Positions 27,870 through 37,730 are shown, counted from the first letter of the stretch. The stretch: 64,000 bases of DNA from an actinobacterium SCGC AAA015-D07 (GCA_000384495.1 ARQR01000001.1:54551-118550); one strand, 5' to 3'. Program-made: numbers and translations. Notes: a model not told the origin generated them from the sequence alone.

Positions 27870-29669
27870 TTATCTCTCAACAATCTTTAGTTTTCTGTTG
27901 TAAAAGTTAATAATGCTCGAAATAGTCAAACTTACTGTGCTGTAAAAGATCATCCACACAATAAATACAGGTAAAGTTTGTCCCTCTTGATTGTATAAAG
28001 TTTGGCCTACTGCAACAATTTCAGGGAAAGCTACAGCTATACCTAATGAAGTATTTTTTGCAAGGTTCAGATACTGATTACCCATAGGAGGCAACATTAC
28101 TCTTATTGCCTGAGGTATAACAATTAACCTTAATAAAGCACTTCTTCTAAAACCTAGTGATAATCCCGCCTCTGATTGACCTTTTGCGACAGCCATAATA
28201 CCAGCTCTTACTACTTCAGAAATAAATATTGCTGTATATAAAACTACGCCAACCCAAGTGGCAAAATAACCAACAGATAACTTTTTACCATAATCATCAG
28301 AATATCGCTTGAATTTTGTTGTACCTGTTTGTTCAATTCTTGGTCTTGACAGTATAAATGGATCACCATCAGTAACCTGAATCTCATAAAATTCTTCACC
28401 AACTTTTAAAGACTTCCCTTCTTCAAGATAAAGAGTTTCAATTGTGCCAGCATACTTAGCAACAATTTCATATTGTATCTTTTCTTCATTAGGTTTTCTG
28501 ATAATGTATGCATCAGCAATTTTGTCTCCTACTTCGACTTTTGATCCTGGTTCAACTACCCAATTTATTATCTCTGCCTTTTTCATTTCTACATTTTCTT
28601 TTTCGATTTCAACATCATGCATAGGAAACCAATATAATTTATTTTCAATACCATGGAAGAGTTGGGGAAGTCCCCAGTCAGCTTTATAAGTCAATTCATC
28701 TCCAACCAAAAATTTTGAGACACTTGCTCCAAAAGATGTAAGGAAAAGAAAAACTAATATGACAACGATTACAATATTAAAGATTACCTTGAAATAATCA
28801 TCATCACTGTAAATTCCTTGTGCTTCTTCAGATTTTTTACTATCAATAAATCTTTTAGTAACTCTAAAACCTATAAGAACTGTAATTCCTGAAAATAAAA
28901 TCTGATAAAAAATACCCGGGACGTTTTCCAATCCTGTTGATAAGAATCCAGCGATCAGACCAATTATTCCTACAACTCTAAAACCTCCAAACCAACCAAC
29001 AACGACAAGTATGATAAAAGATATGACAGCCCATGCAGTTGGGTATGTTTCCCTTCCTTCTTTTTCAAGAGTTCTAACTCTCCATTTAAATATCTGGTTG
29101 GCAATATATAAAACTAAAACAAAGTAAACCATAAAAAGAATGGCATTAGGTTCTCTATTTGGCCATGGAAAGGCCAATCCTTTTGCGCTTGCATGAAATG
29201 TATATGTTCCAATTTCTGACACTTCTAATCTTGGTAAAGTAAGTATCAAAGCTTGGAAAAAAAGAATCTGAACTAATAAAGGCACATTCCTAACAATTTC
29301 TAATATTCCTGTAGCACTTTTTTCAACTATATAATTTTTTGAAAGTCTTGCGATACCAAGTAATGTTCCAAGAATTGTTGCTGCAAAAATTCCTGTGACC
29401 GTGATCCTAAGCATATTTAACATACCTACTTGTAGCATCTGTAATCCCGACACCGGTAGGGTATACATTCCCTCTGCAATTGAGACACCTGGTGTTTCTC
29501 CCAAGAAGTCCCATGAGAATGCTATGTTTGTAGAAGCAAAGTTAGTAGATGCATTTCCTAAGTACCTTAATATGATGCTTATAAACCCAATTAAAAAAAC
29601 GATCTGGCTCAACCATTTTAAGAAAACTACATTTCTAAAAAATAGTAAATACTTAAGGACACCTTTCAT
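27870..29669 (-). CDS. aapQ: Amino-acid ABC transporter permease AapQ-like with lipoyl-like insert
   Basis: A 599-residue permease in which the transport domain is split. Residues about 78-150 hold the first transport helices (LQVGMLNMLRITVTG, IVRNVPLLVQILF), and about 480-590 the last, with the EAA loop QSEAGLSLGFRRSALLRLIVIPQAIR. Between them are extra helices and, at about 358-432, a segment resembling a lipoyl/biotinyl barrel-sandwich domain (IINWVVEPGSKVEVGDKI ... YAGTIETLYLEEGKSLKVG). It lacks the lipoylated DK motif, so it would be structural. Usual AapQ is near 400 residues. Second gene of the aap operon. Confidence 0.85.
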   Translation of the reverse strand: MKGVLKYLLFFRNVVFLKWLSQIVFLIGFISIILRYLGNASTNFASTNIAFSWDFLGETPGVSIAEGMYTLPVSGLQMLQVGMLNMLRITVTGIFAATILGTLLGIARLSKNYIVEKSATGILEIVRNVPLLVQILFFQALILTLPRLEVSEIGTYTFHASAKGLAFPWPNREPNAILFMVYFVLVLYIANQIFKWRVRTLEKEGRETYPTAWAVISFIILVVVGWFGGFRVVGIIGLIAGFLSTGLENVPGIFYQILFSGITVLIGFRVTKRFIDSKKSEEAQGIYSDDDYFKVIFNIVIVVILVFLFLTSFGASVSKFLVGDELTYKADWGLPQLFHGIENKLYWFPMHDVEIEKENVEMKKAEIINWVVEPGSKVEVGDKIADAYIIRKPNEEKIQYEIVAKYAGTIETLYLEEGKSLKVGEEFYEIQVTDGDPFILSRPRIEQTGTTKFKRYSDDYGKKLSVGYFATWVGVVLYTAIFISEVVRAGIMAVAKGQSEAGLSLGFRRSALLRLIVIPQAIRVMLPPMGNQYLNLAKNTSLGIAVAFPEIVAVGQTLYNQEGQTLPVFIVWMIFYSTVSLTISSIINFYNRKLKIVER

Positions 29670-29708
29670 GTATAAAATTTTATCAAATAAACAAGTGACT
29701 TACAAAGC

Positions 29709-29732
29709 AAAAGGGGCTTTTCAGCCCCTTTT
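29709..29732. terminator. Hairpin between aapJ and aapQ
   Basis: AAAAGGGGCT and AGCCCCTTTT form a perfect 10-base stem with a 4-base loop, followed by a T-run on either strand. Located right after the aapJ stop within the aap operon, it probably causes partial termination or protects the aapJ message, so that the binding protein is made in excess over the permeases. Confidence 0.75.
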
Positions 29733-29755
29733 ACATTTATATAAAGATAATTAAA

Positions 29756-30832
29756 TTATCTTGCAGGAGGTGCGTATATTAACCCACCGTTTGTCCAACG
29801 ATCGTTAGCTCCACCTTCTCTGAAGAGACCTAATGGATTTAGGTTTCTTGAGTAGATTTGGTCATAGTTACCAACTTGCTTGATAACATTGTAGAACGCA
29901 TCTGCGCTAAGACCCATCTTTGTTTGAAGCTCTCCATCACTAGCACCAAATAATCTTCCAAGTTCAGGAAGTGCGTCTGTATCAACAGAGTCAATGTTTG
30001 CACTAGTTACGCCATACTCATCTGCGATGATTGTTGCGTAGACTGTCCAGTTAACGACGTCTGCCCATTCGCTGTCATTTGATCTATATGTTGGTCCTAA
30101 TGGCTCTTTTGAAATTGGTGATGTTGGGAAAATTACCCAGTCATTAAGAGCATCATTAACTGCTCTTCTACCAACAAGTGCTGAACCATCAGTTGTGATA
30201 ATATCACATTCACCTGCAATGAATTTGTCAACAGCTTCTGCGAAAGCTTCAACTGTAACAAGTTCGATTGTTGCACCAGCAAGTCCTGCACCTTCAGTAA
30301 TATTCTTTTCGGTTGTAGTTCCTGCGTTAGTACATACTCTAAGTCCGTCAATATCAGCTAGTGTAGAGCTTTCGGTAATACCGTCTGCTTTTCTACCAAG
30401 TAATTGCTGACCGTCAAAGTAGGTTGTAGGACCGAAGTCATTACCTAACTCTGTATCACGGCTTTGAGTCCAAGTTGTGTTTCTAAATAGAACATCGACC
30501 TCACCAGCTGCTAGAGATGTGAATCTTTCAGCAGATGTAAGTTGCTTGAATTCGACTTTACTGTAGTCGCCGAAAACAGCAGCTGCCACTGCATAACAGA
30601 AATCAACATCAAATCCACCGAAGGATCCATCATCAGCTTGCTCACTGAATCCGGTAGCACCAGTACTGATTCCACACTTAAGAAATCCTCTTTCGATTAC
30701 TTCATCTAGTGTAGATTCATCTGAGTGATCGTGTTCTTCTTCAACTGCTACTTCCTCAACTGCTTCTTCTGTAGCACAAGCTACTGCAATCATAGAAAGT
30801 ATAAGTAAAGAAACGATTGCTTTTTTACTCAA
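29756..30832 (-). CDS. aapJ: Amino-acid ABC transporter binding lipoprotein (AapJ type)
   Basis: A 358-residue solute-binding protein, family 3. The N-terminus is a lipoprotein signal ending at Cys19 (SMIAVAC), followed by an acidic Glu-rich linker. The mature part has RGFLKCGISTGATGFSEQ, FDVDFCYAVAAAVFGD, EVDVLFRNTTWTQSRD and DIITTDGSALVGRR as in AapJ/BztA. Start is TTG at 30,832 behind AAAGGAGAAAAC; no ATG is available. It delivers L-amino acids to AapQM; the lipid anchor would be added before Lnt-type maturation. Confidence 0.92.
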   Translation of the reverse strand: MSKKAIVSLLILSMIAVACATEEAVEEVAVEEEHDHSDESTLDEVIERGFLKCGISTGATGFSEQADDGSFGGFDVDFCYAVAAAVFGDYSKVEFKQLTSAERFTSLAAGEVDVLFRNTTWTQSRDTELGNDFGPTTYFDGQQLLGRKADGITESSTLADIDGLRVCTNAGTTTEKNITEGAGLAGATIELVTVEAFAEAVDKFIAGECDIITTDGSALVGRRAVNDALNDWVIFPTSPISKEPLGPTYRSNDSEWADVVNWTVYATIIADEYGVTSANIDSVDTDALPELGRLFGASDGELQTKMGLSADAFYNVIKQVGNYDQIYSRNLNPLGLFREGGANDRWTNGGLIYAPPAR

Positions 30833-31017
30833 TGTTTTCTCCTTTTATATAAAAGCAGACAAGAACAAAACAACTATAAATAGATTAAGTTCCTGTCTAA
30901 GTACTAATTTAACCTTTATTCGTTTTTGCTACAAATTAATTTAATTATTAGATAGAAAAATCTTTCTATACATCAAAAATGCATGTATTATCCATTGTTG
31001 TAATTCAAGGAGAAAAG

Positions 31018-32289
31018 TTGTCAACTACCATTGTTTTAGGCGCTCAGTGGGGCGATGAAGGCAAGGGTAAAGTCACAGACTTTTTTGCATCAAAAGCTGA
31101 TCTTGTAGTCCGATTCCAAGGTGGCAATAATGCAGGTCACACAATTGTTGTAGGTGATGAAAAATTTGCCCTTTCAATGGTTCCATCAGGAGTGATGTAT
31201 GAATCATGTACTCCAGTCATCGGTTCGGGATGTGTAATTGATTTTGAAGTTTTGAAAAATGAAATTGAAACTTTAAATGGTAAAAACATAGACACGACTA
31301 AATTAAAACTTTCATATAACGCGCACATTATCATGCCATATCACAAAATTCTTGATGAATTAATTGAAGATAGTTTGGGTGATAAGAAAATTGGAACTAC
31401 TAGAAAAGGTATAGGACCTTGTTATGGCGACAAGATACAGAGAAAAGGTATACGCATACAAGATTTTTTATCTGAAGAAAAGTTTTATGAAAAATTAAAA
31501 AATAATCTTGAAGAAAAAAATCAAATAATTGAAAAAATTTATGGTGGAAATTCTATAAATTTTGACGAAATAGTCGAGGAGTATAAAAAATACAAAGAAC
31601 TTGTTTCATCAATTGCAGACGACACATCATTAGTTATATCTAATTCAATAAAAGAAAATAAAAATATCTTATTTGAAGGAGCCCAAGGTACTCTTCTTGA
31701 TATTGATCACGGAACATATCCATTTGTCACAAGTTCCAATACAAGTGCAGGTAATGCAGCTACTGGATCTGGAATTGGGCCTTTAAATTTTGATGAAGTT
31801 GTTGGTGTAACCAAAGCCTACATATCTAGAGTTGGTACTGGTCCTTTCATAACTGAACAAGAAAATGAAATTGGTGATTACATGATTGAAAAAGGGGCTG
31901 AGTTTGGCACAGTTACTGGAAGAAGAAGACGTTGTGGATGGCTAGATTTAGTTTCATTACAATATTCGACAAGGATTAACTCTCTAAGTCAATTATTTAT
32001 TACAAAATTAGATGTTTTAAGTGGCCTTGAGGAAATCAAGGTATGCGTAGGATACAGCTTTGAAGATAAAAAAATTACAGACTATCCATTAGTTGATGAG
32101 ATATTAGATAAGTGTGAACCTATTTATGAATCATTTAAGGGTTGGGATGAAGATATTTCTGGAATTATAAAATATGAAGAACTTCCTGAGAATGCTAAAA
32201 AATATATTGAATTTATTGAAGATTTCGTCGATGTACCAATTAAATATATATCTGTTGGACCAGAGAGAAACCAAAATATAATTAGATAA
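31018..32289 (+). CDS. purA: Adenylosuccinate synthetase
   Basis: PurA condenses IMP with aspartate using GTP, first of two steps to AMP. GAQWGDEGKGKVTDFF, FQGGNNAGHT, GTTRKGIGPCYGDK and TGRRRRCGWLD are hallmark motifs. The start is TTG at 31,018, preceded by AAGGAG at ideal distance and giving the normal short leader (MSTTIVLGAQWGD); an in-frame ATG at 30,979 would add 13 residues of no family similarity. 423 residues. purB follows immediately, a natural pairing. Confidence 0.95.
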   Translation: MSTTIVLGAQWGDEGKGKVTDFFASKADLVVRFQGGNNAGHTIVVGDEKFALSMVPSGVMYESCTPVIGSGCVIDFEVLKNEIETLNGKNIDTTKLKLSYNAHIIMPYHKILDELIEDSLGDKKIGTTRKGIGPCYGDKIQRKGIRIQDFLSEEKFYEKLKNNLEEKNQIIEKIYGGNSINFDEIVEEYKKYKELVSSIADDTSLVISNSIKENKNILFEGAQGTLLDIDHGTYPFVTSSNTSAGNAATGSGIGPLNFDEVVGVTKAYISRVGTGPFITEQENEIGDYMIEKGAEFGTVTGRRRRCGWLDLVSLQYSTRINSLSQLFITKLDVLSGLEEIKVCVGYSFEDKKITDYPLVDEILDKCEPIYESFKGWDEDISGIIKYEELPENAKKYIEFIEDFVDVPIKYISVGPERNQNIIR

Positions 32290-33573
32290 ATGATAAAAAG
32301 ATACGAAGTAAGAGAAATAGTTGATATATGGAGTCAAGAAAACAAGTTAAGCACTTGGAAGAAAGTTGAATCCTCTGTTACAAAAAGTCTTGAAGAGGAA
32401 GGTATCGTACCTAAAGGTTTGTCGGAAAAAATACTTGATGCAAATGTAACCGTAAAAGAAGTTGAAGCTCGAGAAAAAGTAACAAACCATGACTTAGCTT
32501 CATTTGTTGATATATTACAAGATAGAGTAAATGAAGATTCCGAATGGATACATTACGGCCTAACTAGTTCAGACGTAGTTGATACATCAAATAGTTTGTT
32601 AATTTTAGAATCATTAGATTTCCTTATAGGAGAAGTTGATGAATTAATCAGTACTTTGAAGAATCTTGCGATAAAAGAAAAAGATACCAAAATAATCGGG
32701 AGAACTCACGGCGTATTTGCAGAAGTAACTTTCCTTGGAAATATAATTTCAAACTGGTTGTTGGAGATACATCGAAATAAAGAACGTCTTGAAAGAGCAA
32801 AAGAAAATATTAGCGTCGGAAAGCTAAGTGGAGTTGTTGGGAACTACACCATAATTAACAGTGATGTTGAAAAAAAATCATTAGAGACTTTAAATCTTAA
32901 GCCAGAGCTATTTGCTTCTCAGATTGTAAGCCGTGATAGATATGCTGAAGTAATCAGCTCTATTGGAATGCTTGCAAGTTCCTATGATCGTATAGCTATA
33001 AATCTTAGAGGTTATCAACGTTCAGAGGTGGGTGAAATTCATGAGTCATTTTCAAGCGAACAAAAAGGTTCTTCTGCAATGCCACATAAAAAAAATCCAA
33101 TTACTTCTGAGAGAATATCAGGAATTTCAAGAATTCTCAGAGGTTATGTTGTAAGTGCGCTTGAAAATATATCTCTTTGGCATGAAAGAGATATATCAAA
33201 TTCATCAGTAGAAAGAATCATTTTTCCAGATAGTTTTAATCTCATTTGTTTTTCAACAATTGAGATGGAAGAGCTATTCAAAAATATCAACATTAATCAT
33301 GAAAAAATAAATTCAAATATTAATTCAGCAAAAGTGAGTTTGCTAACTCAATCTTTTTTATCTCATTTAGTAACTAAAGGGGTTGAAAGGGATGAAGCAT
33401 ATAGATTTTTGCAATCTCAATCATTTGAAATCGATAACTTAGATTCTTACATAAAAAATATTTCAACAAATTTTGAGGAAGTTGAAAAAAAAGAGTTACA
33501 GGAAATTGGGAAAAGTTTTCTTTCTGAGAAAACCAACAAAAATTTTGAAGAAAAAATAAATTCTGTTGTTTAA
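32290..33573 (+). CDS. purB: Adenylosuccinate lyase
   Basis: PurB splits adenylosuccinate to AMP and fumarate and also acts earlier in the purine pathway. The 427-residue protein has the fumarase-superfamily signature GSSAMPHKKNPI and the active-site region GRTHGVFAE. It begins at the base after the purA stop, and its stop overlaps the next gene as TTGTTTAA. Confidence 0.93.
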   Translation: MIKRYEVREIVDIWSQENKLSTWKKVESSVTKSLEEEGIVPKGLSEKILDANVTVKEVEAREKVTNHDLASFVDILQDRVNEDSEWIHYGLTSSDVVDTSNSLLILESLDFLIGEVDELISTLKNLAIKEKDTKIIGRTHGVFAEVTFLGNIISNWLLEIHRNKERLERAKENISVGKLSGVVGNYTIINSDVEKKSLETLNLKPELFASQIVSRDRYAEVISSIGMLASSYDRIAINLRGYQRSEVGEIHESFSSEQKGSSAMPHKKNPITSERISGISRILRGYVVSALENISLWHERDISNSSVERIIFPDSFNLICFSTIEMEELFKNININHEKINSNINSAKVSLLTQSFLSHLVTKGVERDEAYRFLQSQSFEIDNLDSYIKNISTNFEEVEKKELQEIGKSFLSEKTNKNFEEKINSVV

Positions 33574-34249
33574 AAGATTTAAAAATCAATTCACTGAGAT
33601 AAAAAGTGAAGTACTGGGTTTAAATGAATCACAAAATAATATCTTTGATTCAATTCTTGCTCCAGTGTTCTTTGTTTTAACATTTAGATTTTTTGATTTA
33701 AATATTGCAATTATAAGTACAGCCGCATTGGTTGCCCTTACGTTTGGCTACAGGTTGGTAAAAAAAGATGAAATTAAATTTGCATTTTACGGTGTTCTCG
33801 GAACTTTAGTTGCTTTGTTAATTGCTCAGATTCAAGGGACTGCATCAGGTTTTTTTCTACCAGGCATTATAAGAGATTTAAGCATTGCATTTATAGGATT
33901 GGTATCAATCGTATTGAGAAAACCATTTACGATCTATTCATCAATGTATTTTAGAAAATGGCCTAGAGAGTGGTATTTATTACCAACAGTAAAACCAGCA
34001 TATAACCGGGTTGCAATCTTGTGGGTCATATTTCTTGGAGTAAAAGGTGGTTTACAAGTTTTATTTTTTGATAACCCAGAAGTGCTTGCAGTTATTAAAT
34101 TGGCAACTTCAAACCAAACTACTTTAATTCTTTTAGTAGTTTCATATTTTATTGGTTTAAATAAATTGAAAGCTTTACATGGTCCAAGTGTTGAAGAGTT
34201 TAAAAACAATACTCCTCCCCCTTGGAAAGGTCAACAAAGAGGATTCTGA
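33566..34249 (+). CDS. DUF3159 actinobacterial membrane protein
   Basis: A 227-residue protein with about five or six membrane helices and the DUF3159 motifs FFLPGIIRDLSIAF and RKWPREWYLLPTVKPAYNR. The family is almost limited to Actinobacteria and has no known function. Start is TTG overlapping the purB stop by 8 bases, so expression is coupled to purB. It ends in TGA, 18 bases before the MscS-like gene. Confidence 0.8.
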   Translation: MFKRFKNQFTEIKSEVLGLNESQNNIFDSILAPVFFVLTFRFFDLNIAIISTAALVALTFGYRLVKKDEIKFAFYGVLGTLVALLIAQIQGTASGFFLPGIIRDLSIAFIGLVSIVLRKPFTIYSSMYFRKWPREWYLLPTVKPAYNRVAILWVIFLGVKGGLQVLFFDNPEVLAVIKLATSNQTTLILLVVSYFIGLNKLKALHGPSVEEFKNNTPPPWKGQQRGF

Positions 34250-34255
34250 CTAAGG

Positions 34256-34261
34256 TATCAT
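34256..34261 (+). promoter_or_regulatory. -10 hexamer TATCAT, leaderless promoter of the MscS-like gene
   Basis: TATCAT ends 6 nt before the ATG at 34,268, in the short gap after DUF3159. Confidence 0.45.
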
Positions 34262-34267
34262 GCTTAT

Positions 34268-35476
34268 ATGGTAGAAGATAATTTAAAACTCCTGGTTGTC
34301 GCAGGAAGCAGTCTGGGTATTTATATAGTCTTAAGAACACTAATTTTTCCACTTCTCAAACGTATAGCGAAAAAAACAAATACTATCATTGATGATCTTT
34401 TTTTAGAAAAAAAATTTTTAAATAGAGTATCTTTTGTCGCTGTATTTACTTTTTTAAATGGAATATTATTTACAGACTTTTCAACAGAATTATTAGACAG
34501 TGAAATTAGTCAACGAATAATTAGTTCGCTATTAGCAGTCTTCTTAGGTTTATCTCTAAATGAATTGCTTTCAATATTTAATAATGCATCAAGTAAATAT
34601 GAAGCATTGAAAGACAGGCCAATTAAAGGTTATATTCAGATCGTTAAAATTATTCTGAACGCATTTATATTCATTATTATTTTTGCAATTTTATCTGGAC
34701 AGTCAGTTACATATTATATAAGTGGACTTGGGGCGTTAACAGCAGTTCTCCTTTTAGTATTTCAAGACACAATTCTATCTTTTGTTGCATCGGTTCAAAT
34801 TGGACAAAACAATATCATAAATAATGGTGACTGGATAGAGGTCCCAGAATATGGAGCTGATGGGGATGTAATTGACATAGCTCTTCACACAGTAAAAGTA
34901 CAAAACTGGGATAAAACCATTACAACCATACCTACCTCAAAAATAATCTCTACATCAGTCAAAAACTGGAGAGGAATGTCTGATTATGGTGGCAGAAGAA
35001 TCATGAGATCAATAAGTATTGATATCTCAAGTATTAAATTTTTAACATTTGAAGAAATTGAAAAATTAAAAAAAATTGCTCCTATTAAAGATTATCTGAA
35101 TGAAAAAGTGCAGGAGTTGGAAACATTTAATAGCGAACTATTGTCTGGAGAATCAGTAACAGAACAAAGAAATTTAACAAATATTGGTACATTCAGAGCC
35201 TATATAGAAAGCTATCTCAGACAAAATGAAAACCTAGATACTGAAAACATGACATTTTTAGTAAGACAATTATCACCAACAAACCAGGGTGTCCCTATAC
35301 AAATCTATACATTTACAAAAACTACTGACTGGGTTGAATATGAAAACATTCAGTCAGATATATTTGATCATTTAATAGCAGTGTTACATAAGTTTGATCT
35401 GAGGGCCTACCAAGATGGTATTGTCGAAGCTGCAGCAATGAAAAATTTGCACTTTAATGAGGGTCTTGAAAACTAA
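34268..35476 (+). CDS. Mechanosensitive channel, YbdG (MscS) type
   Basis: A 402-residue small-conductance mechanosensitive channel. Four or five membrane helices occupy residues about 5-170, followed by the MscS beta domain GDWIEVPEYGADGDVIDIALHTVKVQNWD and NWRGMSDYGGRRI typical of the YbdG/MscM subgroup. It would open under membrane tension to release solutes. Ends share CTAA with lnt. Confidence 0.85.
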   Translation: MVEDNLKLLVVAGSSLGIYIVLRTLIFPLLKRIAKKTNTIIDDLFLEKKFLNRVSFVAVFTFLNGILFTDFSTELLDSEISQRIISSLLAVFLGLSLNELLSIFNNASSKYEALKDRPIKGYIQIVKIILNAFIFIIIFAILSGQSVTYYISGLGALTAVLLLVFQDTILSFVASVQIGQNNIINNGDWIEVPEYGADGDVIDIALHTVKVQNWDKTITTIPTSKIISTSVKNWRGMSDYGGRRIMRSISIDISSIKFLTFEEIEKLKKIAPIKDYLNEKVQELETFNSELLSGESVTEQRNLTNIGTFRAYIESYLRQNENLDTENMTFLVRQLSPTNQGVPIQIYTFTKTTDWVEYENIQSDIFDHLIAVLHKFDLRAYQDGIVEAAAMKNLHFNEGLEN

Positions 35477-36957
35477 CTTAAAACTCTCTTTCTTAAGAAA
35501 ATAACAAATGCAATAGCAACTATTAGATAATTAAAGTAATTTCCAAACAAACTAAATGGAGTTTGTGAGTTAATTGGATTTATGTTTTCGTTCAAGATTT
35601 CAGAAGTGAATAAATTTGTCTGTGATAAAACCTTTCCATTATTGTCGATGAATGCAGATTTTCCAGTTATTGCAGAATGTATGACAGGCCTATCATTTGA
35701 AATCGCATTTGCACGAGACATTAATATAAATTGATCAGACATTCCGCTTTCTCCATAGCTGGCTTGATTTGTAAGAATTACAATAATCTCTGCTCCAGCC
35801 TGAACACTACCTCGAATATATCTTTGGAATGATCCCTCAAAAGAAATCACAGAGGCCAATTTATGTGATCCCATTTGAAATATTTTCTCTTGTTCTCCCC
35901 TAATCATATCTCTCGGAACTAGCGAAAGGGAAGGGATCCAATCAAGATATCTCCTAAAAGGAATGTACTCTCCAAAAGGTACTGGGTGTTGTTTCAGATA
36001 TTGATCTACAATTGTTCCCTCATTGTTGATAAATAGACCATAATTTTCAAAATTAGCTTCCCGTATTGGCCTATCTCCACCAATTAAAAAATAAGAATTT
36101 AACCTCTCAACTTCTATTTGAATATCGGTCAAGACCAGATCGTGAATGAGAGGATCATTGTTAAAACCTGTCGAGCTTTCAGGCCAAATAATCAGATCTT
36201 TTTCGGAGCTAATGCTTTTTGTTAAATTTATATGACTTTCATATATTCTTGCTCTTTCATTATTACATCTGTTTTTTGCTCCAGGACAAGGACTATTTCC
36301 CTGGACAATCACAACACTAATCTGTTCAGATTTATTATTTTTGTCTAATAAATTAAAATTGTCGTTTAGTAAAAATAATGAAAGAGGTGTAAATATTAAA
36401 ATGAAAAATACTAGTGAATCCTTCAAGTATGTATATTTCTTTTTATTTTCAAGTACAAATAAGACAATTAAAAGAGTCAACGATTGAATGATTAAAGAAT
36501 AACCTGTCGGACCAAATGTTTTAAAAATGCTTGGTAGGAGATTGAACGAGGTATCTCTATATCCTGAAATTAAAACTGTTGAAGTTGAACCCCATGGAAA
36601 ACCGCCAAATGGAAAGTAAGCCCTTAGTAAATCAAAAGTACTTATTATTCCAATCAATATAAAAAAATTGTTATTGGTTTTTACAGCAATAAATTTAAAC
36701 AGTTTTCCATAAAATCCATATAAAAGACCCATAAGAAGAGAAAGAGGAATCCAAGCTTCGTAACCAATTGATTGGATACCAAATAAAATTACACCAAATG
36801 ATATTGCTCCAAATACTAAGCCTGAAAGAAATGGTTTACTACTTAATAAAATCCCTGAGTAAAAAAAGAACAGAGATGGAAAAATTAAATACCAGAAGTT
36901 AAATGGGGGGAAGCTCAAAAAAAATAGCACTGAGGATATTATGACTCTAGTATTCAT
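35473..36957 (-). CDS. lnt: Apolipoprotein N-acyltransferase with Ser at the nucleophile position
   Basis: Lnt adds the third acyl chain to lipoproteins at the outer face of the membrane. The 494-residue protein has about seven N-terminal membrane helices (residues 5-190) and a C-terminal nitrilase domain (about 210-460). Glu (IIWPESSTG) and Lys (YLKQHPVPFGEYIPF) are present. The catalytic Cys of the usual I-C-Y/F-E motif reads I-S-F-E here, and LTNQASYGESG follows as in acidimicrobial homologues. Activity with Ser is uncertain; the protein may be a divergent or non-classical acyltransferase. Confidence 0.8.
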   Translation of the reverse strand: MNTRVIISSVLFFLSFPPFNFWYLIFPSLFFFYSGILLSSKPFLSGLVFGAISFGVILFGIQSIGYEAWIPLSLLMGLLYGFYGKLFKFIAVKTNNNFFILIGIISTFDLLRAYFPFGGFPWGSTSTVLISGYRDTSFNLLPSIFKTFGPTGYSLIIQSLTLLIVLFVLENKKKYTYLKDSLVFFILIFTPLSLFLLNDNFNLLDKNNKSEQISVVIVQGNSPCPGAKNRCNNERARIYESHINLTKSISSEKDLIIWPESSTGFNNDPLIHDLVLTDIQIEVERLNSYFLIGGDRPIREANFENYGLFINNEGTIVDQYLKQHPVPFGEYIPFRRYLDWIPSLSLVPRDMIRGEQEKIFQMGSHKLASVISFEGSFQRYIRGSVQAGAEIIVILTNQASYGESGMSDQFILMSRANAISNDRPVIHSAITGKSAFIDNNGKVLSQTNLFTSEILNENINPINSQTPFSLFGNYFNYLIVAIAFVIFLRKRVLS

Positions 36958-36995
36958 TGTCTATTTAATGTTAACTCCGAATTCAGATTTCAAAA

Positions 36996-37730
36996 CTAAA
37001 TTATATTTCTGAATATAACAACCAATCCTGAGATTATTGAAAAGTATGTTACGCCTTTTGAAATTGCATTGTCAGAGACATCTGAAAACAGTAAAGAAGA
37101 TATTTTTAATCCCACAGCAACTGGAATTGCAAGATATAAAAATAAAATTATATGATCTCTATAAATCTCACCACTAAAAAGCAGAAGACCTAGTGTTATC
37201 ATTATTCCAAACGTAAAAACAGCGTTTAATGATGGTCTGAACTCCTTGCCCGAAGCTCCTCTGTACAAAATTGCAATAGGAGGGCCCCCTACTCCTGCAA
37301 TCATTGCAAATATTCCAGATAATGTTCCAGCGATCCATGACGAATTATTATTCCTATTCACAGTCCAGTTAAATAATGTTGCAATTCCTGCAACAAGTAC
37401 AATTGCTCCTACGCTTATTGAAAGTAGTTTCTCGTTCAAGTTAATAAGGAGCAATAAACCTAAAGGGCCACCAATAATTCTTCCTAGGAATAAGAATTTA
37501 AACGGTTTCCAATCTACTTCTTTTTTTTCACGTTGATATATACGGAAAGCCATAGGCAAGGCAAGTAAACTTAGAATTTGTGGCACTAGTAGTGGCTCAA
37601 TTTGGACAAGTATTGGTGAAGAAATAACAGCAAATCCAAAACCTAATATTCCTTGAATCGCTGCACTTACAAATAGAAGTAATGAAATAAATATAAGCTC
37701 AACTAGGGAAAGATCAAATGGATATGTCAA
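36996..37730 (-). CDS. TSUP (TauE/SafE) family permease
   Basis: A 244-residue protein with about seven or eight membrane helices and the duplicated TSUP motifs GILGFGFAVISSPILV and AGVGGPPIAILYRGASG. TSUP members move sulfite, sulfoacetate or other sulfur compounds, often outward. The TTG start overlaps the stop of the SelW-like selenoprotein as TTGA, so translation is coupled. A role in selenium or sulfur traffic is inference from this coupling. Confidence 0.82.
   Translation of the reverse strand: MTYPFDLSLVELIFISLLLFVSAAIQGILGFGFAVISSPILVQIEPLLVPQILSLLALPMAFRIYQREKKEVDWKPFKFLFLGRIIGGPLGLLLLINLNEKLLSISVGAIVLVAGIATLFNWTVNRNNNSSWIAGTLSGIFAMIAGVGGPPIAILYRGASGKEFRPSLNAVFTFGIMITLGLLLFSGEIYRDHIILFLYLAIPVAVGLKISSLLFSDVSDNAISKGVTYFSIISGLVVIFRNII

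Noticed and set aside
30979..31017. ATG start for purA at 30,979
   Set aside because: The added residues do not resemble PurA, while TTG at 31,018 has a good Shine-Dalgarno and the usual leader length.
31018..33573. Purine riboswitch before purA
   Set aside because: The 185-base upstream region shows no recognisable aptamer core.
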